Source of the DNA: a bacterium | Lineage (GTDB): Bacteria; Bacteroidota; Bacteroidia; Bacteroidales; Muribaculaceae | DNA length: 64,000 bases | Direction of reading: 5' to 3' | Assembly: GCA_004563195.1 (NCBI GenBank) | Contig: SFTJ01000002.1 | Coordinates: 48,449-112,448 of the forward strand | In this document: in pieces, positions 61,021-64,000 of the stretch | Numbering within the stretch: position 1 is the first letter of the stretch | Layout: each line of letters starts with the position of its first letter | Translations under genes and position numbers: made by a program | The notes under the pieces: generated by a model | Databases searched by the model: none | The model's input: only the letters and a program-made list of their open reading frames with translations | Told to the model about the DNA's origin: nothing

Positions 61021-61638
61021 ATGAAGAAAACTAACGAAAATCTGTTGCTTGTGCGTTCGGCACTGATGGCAGGCGTGTGTATAGGCATAGCCGGATTTGG
61101 CTACCTTGCCGTGGGCGGCGTGGTGGGAGCGGTGACATTTGCTTTCGGACTCCTCGCAGTGGTGCACTATCGCCTGAAACTCTTCACCGGCACTGCCGGA
61201 TTCTTTGCCAAAGGCGAATTTGGTGCATTATGTGCCATTTTGGGCATGAACATAGTGGGATGCCTGTTGGTGGCGCTGATGGCGCGCATGTCGCCCATGC
61301 CGCTGCAAGAAACAGCGCAAGGCATACTCCAAGCACGCCTCAATGCCGGATATGTGCAGTGCGGAGTGCTTGCCATAGGATGCGGTTTCATCATGACCAC
61401 AGCCGTGAAATGGGCTCGCGAAGGCAAGTTTCTGCCGCTGCTTTTCGGCGTGCCGTTGTTTATAATCTGCGGATTTCCGCACTGCGTGGCCGATGTGTTC
61501 TACTATCTCACCGTGCCTGTGGATTTCCTCACCGAAAATTTTGCCCGAGTGCTGCTGCTCTATGCCTGCATAGTGACAGGCAACTTTGTGGGATGCAACT
61601 TCTATCGTTGGACCATAGGACATAACGACGCAGCATAA
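61021..61638 (+). CDS. formate/nitrite transporter family membrane protein
   Basis: This 205-aa protein has about six membrane helices: SALMAGVCIGIAGFGYLAVG, GAVTFAFGLLAVVHY, LCAILGMNIVGCLLVALM, AIGCGFIMTTAVKWA, PLLFGVPLFIICGFPHCVAD and VLLLYACIVTGNFVGCNFY. The pattern F-G-L-L near helix 2 and GFPHCVADVFYY, in place of the usual GFEHSIANM, point to the FNT family of formate, nitrite or hydrosulfide channels. It is shorter than most FNT proteins (about 270 aa). The substrate cannot be told. Confidence 0.7.
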   Translation: MKKTNENLLLVRSALMAGVCIGIAGFGYLAVGGVVGAVTFAFGLLAVVHYRLKLFTGTAGFFAKGEFGALCAILGMNIVGCLLVALMARMSPMPLQETAQGILQARLNAGYVQCGVLAIGCGFIMTTAVKWAREGKFLPLLFGVPLFIICGFPHCVADVFYYLTVPVDFLTENFARVLLLYACIVTGNFVGCNFYRWTIGHNDAA

Positions 61639-61669
61639 CGCACTTCCACGCTGCCTGCGCGCAAAAAAT

Positions 61670-61714
61670 CACAATAATTAGGTATTGTGATGCACAATAA
61701 ATAGATGTATATTT
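61670..61714 (+). promoter_or_regulatory. operator-like repeats and promoter of feoB
   Basis: CACAATA (61670-61676) and TATTGTG (61683-61689) form an inverted repeat with 6-nt spacing, followed by a further CACAATA (61693-61699). A TATATTTG -7 element (61707-61714) comes next, 26 bp before the start. The arrangement suggests repression by a dimeric regulator, possibly iron-dependent. Confidence 0.6.
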
Positions 61715-61739
61715 GCATTGGTAAAAAAACATTTAGGTT

Positions 61740-64000
61740 ATGGTATTATCAGAATTGAAAATAGGGCAGTCGGCCAAAGTGCTGAGAGTGGGCGGAACAG
61801 GTTCGTTGCGACAGCATTTTCTCGACATGGGCATCATACCCGGTGGAGTGGTGCGCCTAATGAAATTTGCTCCTATGGGCGACCCGATGGAGCTGCGAGT
61901 GAACGACTGTGAACTAACGCTGCGTCTTGCCGACGCTGCGCTGATAGACGTGCAACTGCTCGCCGACAACTGCGTACCCGAGGTGGATGTGGCAGAGGAA
62001 GTGATAGAAAATCACGCCGAGCACCCCGGTTTGGGCGAAATGGGACCCTCGCATCACTCCGAGGACGAGCATCCGCTGCCTAAGAATCAAATTATCACCT
62101 TTGCGCTTGCCGGCAATCAAAACTGCGGCAAAACCACACTCTTCAACGAGTTGACCGGCAGCAATCAGCATGTGGGCAACTTTCCGGGTGTGACCGTCGA
62201 CTGCAAGACCGGCACCATCAAGGGCTATCCCAATACCGAGATAACCGACCTCCCCGGCATATATTCGCTATCGCCTTACACCAGCGAAGAAGTGGTGACG
62301 CGCGAATTTATACTTCGCGAAAAGCCCACCGGAATCATCAATATTGTGGATGCCACCAACATAGAGCGCAACCTATATCTCACAATGCAACTCATAGAAC
62401 TCGATGTGCCCATAGTGCTTGCCCTGAATATGATGGACGAACTCGAGAGCAACCACGGCGCTATAAGAGTGAACCTGATGGAGCAACTGCTGGGCATACC
62501 GGTGGTGCCCATCTCGGCAGCAAAACATGCAGGTATACAGGAACTTGTGCAGCACGCCATGCACGTGGCGCGCTATCAGGAGCGACCCAAGCGCACCGAC
62601 TTCTGCAGTCCCGACACCAATGCCGCCGTGCATCGCTGCATACATGCCATAATGCACCTCATCGAGGACCATGCCGCCGAGCATGGCATCTCCAAGCGTT
62701 TTGCGGCAAGCAAACTCGTGGAGGGTGACGAGCGTCTGTGTGCCGAACTCAATCTCTCGCCAAGCGAGATGGAGACGCTCAATCAGATTAAGTCGCAACT
62801 CGAAGAACACAGCCATCTCGACTGCGCAGCGGCGATTGCCGATATGCGCTACTCATTTATACGCCAACTATGCCACAAAACCGTGGTAAAGCCTCGCGAA
62901 AGCAAGGAGCACTTGCGCAGCCGACGTATCGATAGCGTGCTCACAGGCAAGTTTACCGCCATTCCGGCGTTCATTCTCATCATGGCACTCACATTCTGGA
63001 TGACATTCGATGTGGTGGGTGGCACTCTGCAAGGTTGGATGGAAAGCGGCATCGACTACGTAAGTGGCGCTATAGCCCAAGCATTTGAGCGATGGAACAT
63101 AGCCTCCACGGTGGAGTCGCTGGTGCTCGATGGCGTGATAGGCGGCGTGGGCAGCGTGCTCTCATTCCTGCCCATTATCATCACGCTGTTTTTCTTCCTC
63201 TCGATGCTCGAGGACAGCGGTTATATGGCGCGAATAGCCTTCGTGATGGATAAACTGCTGCGAAAAATAGGTCTTTCGGGACGCTCGATAGTGCCCCTGC
63301 TCATAGGATTTGGTTGCAGCGTGCCCAGCATAATGGCAAGCCGCACCTTGCCATCGCAGCGCGACCGCAAACTCACCATACTTCTCACCCCATTTATGAG
63401 TTGCACGGCTAAACTGCCCATCTATGTGTTCTTCACCGCCATTTTCTTCCCCGAAAATGCTGCATTGGTGATGGTGGCACTCTATGTGACAGGCATAGTG
63501 GTGGGATTGTGTTGCGCATTTGTGCTGAGCCGAATGAAATTCTCAGGCACTGCCACCCCGTTTGTGATGGAACTGCCCAACTACCGCCTTCCGGGCTATC
63601 GCAACGTGCTTCACCTCTTGTGGGACAAAGCTTGCGACTTCCTCGAACGCGCCTTTACGGTGATATTCCTGGCATCGATAGTGATATGGTTCTTGCAGAC
63701 ATTCGATTTCGGATTGCATGTAGTCGACGACTCGAGCCACAGCATTCTTGCCACCATAGCAAGCGCCGTAACGCCCATCTTCGAGCCATTAGGATTTGGC
63801 GATTGGCGCATCACCACATCGCTCATTTCGGGCTTTATTGCTAAGGAAAGCGTGGTGTCGACCCTCGCGGTGCTTTTCGGTTCCGGAACGAGCGTTGCCG
63901 ATGTGCTCAACACCGGCACGGCATTCTCGCTGCTGGTGTTCTGCTTGCTCTACACTCCGTGTGTGGCAGCCATCACTTGCGTGCGCCGTGAACTTAATGC
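61740..64000 (+). CDS. feoB: FeoA-FeoB fusion, ferrous iron transporter (3' end beyond window)
   Basis: The start is the ATG at 61740 and the frame stays open to the window end (753 codons seen). Residues about 1-75 are a FeoA SH3-like domain (LKIGQSAKVLRVGGTGSLRQ). A GTPase domain follows with G1 AGNQNCGKTTLFNELTG, G3 DLPGIYSLSPYT and NMMDE. The membrane part then has SVLSFLPIIITLFFFLSMLE, LLIGFGCSVPSIMASRTL and GFIAKESVVSTLAVLFG, the Gate motifs with Cys. It imports Fe2+. The FeoA-FeoB fusion is typical of Bacteroidetes. Confidence 0.95.
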   Translation, partial: MVLSELKIGQSAKVLRVGGTGSLRQHFLDMGIIPGGVVRLMKFAPMGDPMELRVNDCELTLRLADAALIDVQLLADNCVPEVDVAEEVIENHAEHPGLGEMGPSHHSEDEHPLPKNQIITFALAGNQNCGKTTLFNELTGSNQHVGNFPGVTVDCKTGTIKGYPNTEITDLPGIYSLSPYTSEEVVTREFILREKPTGIINIVDATNIERNLYLTMQLIELDVPIVLALNMMDELESNHGAIRVNLMEQLLGIPVVPISAAKHAGIQELVQHAMHVARYQERPKRTDFCSPDTNAAVHRCIHAIMHLIEDHAAEHGISKRFAASKLVEGDERLCAELNLSPSEMETLNQIKSQLEEHSHLDCAAAIADMRYSFIRQLCHKTVVKPRESKEHLRSRRIDSVLTGKFTAIPAFILIMALTFWMTFDVVGGTLQGWMESGIDYVSGAIAQAFERWNIASTVESLVLDGVIGGVGSVLSFLPIIITLFFFLSMLEDSGYMARIAFVMDKLLRKIGLSGRSIVPLLIGFGCSVPSIMASRTLPSQRDRKLTILLTPFMSCTAKLPIYVFFTAIFFPENAALVMVALYVTGIVVGLCCAFVLSRMKFSGTATPFVMELPNYRLPGYRNVLHLLWDKACDFLERAFTVIFLASIVIWFLQTFDFGLHVVDDSSHSILATIASAVTPIFEPLGFGDWRITTSLISGFIAKESVVSTLAVLFGSGTSVADVLNTGTAFSLLVFCLLYTPCVAAITCVRRELN

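Overview
The window comes from a member of the Bacteroidales, possibly a Muribaculaceae-like gut bacterium. The order is supported by several things seen here: promoters with the Bacteroidetes -7 element (TAnnTTTG), a PorQ type IX secretion protein, an ECF sigma factor with LTxxQ-type partners, BspA-like leucine-rich repeat proteins, a FeoA-FeoB fusion, and the gene runs parA-parB-DUF5683-mltD and phoH-purC-ubiE. The family-level placement is inference.

Layout. Positions 1-2050 hold the remains of an IS982-type transposase and an AlbA/Schlafen-type ATP-binding regulator. From 3144 to 31960 a foreign island of about 28.8 kb splits a BspA-like LRR gene. The N-terminal half lies at 31957-32894 and the C-terminal half at 2324-3147, and joining them at the shared CAAT restores an unbroken LRR frame. 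From 32900 to the end the window is ordinary chromosome: an ECF sigma operon, lemA-TPM genes, tRNA-Phe, porQ, phoH, purC, ubiE, pfkA, tRNA-Glu/rpsT/tRNA-Glu, recO with an inserted GNAT toxin-like module, an RsmI-like methylase, a metallo-hydrolase, GH31 and GH32 enzymes, parAB, DUF5683, mltD, an FNT transporter and feoB, which runs off the edge. Three intergenic zones (35.7, 38.3-39.0 and 45.0-45.5 kb) are packed with hairpin-forming repeats.

The island carries defence genes and mobility genes. The largest defence unit (8.4-21.1 kb, all minus strand, tightly packed) resembles BREX type 3. It has a small first gene, a 1222-aa BrxC/PglY-like ATPase, an 884-aa DNA methyltransferase, PglZ, a 207-aa protein, a Z1-domain NTPase in place of the usual helicase, a SprT-like protease and a 60-aa protein. 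A second unit (3.5-7.3 kb) pairs a RloA/AbiL-like ATPase with a PHP-domain/SMC-like ATPase. The mobility part (21.4-31.6 kb) has a DNA-invertase-type tyrosine recombinase, a MobV relaxase with a highly folded 220-bp leader that may be oriT or an RNA, excisionase-like HTH proteins and a tyrosine integrase.

The most striking observation is a pair of perfect 17-bp inverted repeats at 21199-21215 and 21370-21386. They lie between the invertase gene and the first gene of the BREX-like operon and enclose a segment with an outward-facing Bacteroidetes -7 promoter element. The element now points away from the defence operon, and I see no other promoter in front of that operon. This predicts a BREX-like system switched on and off by DNA inversion, drawn here in the OFF orientation.
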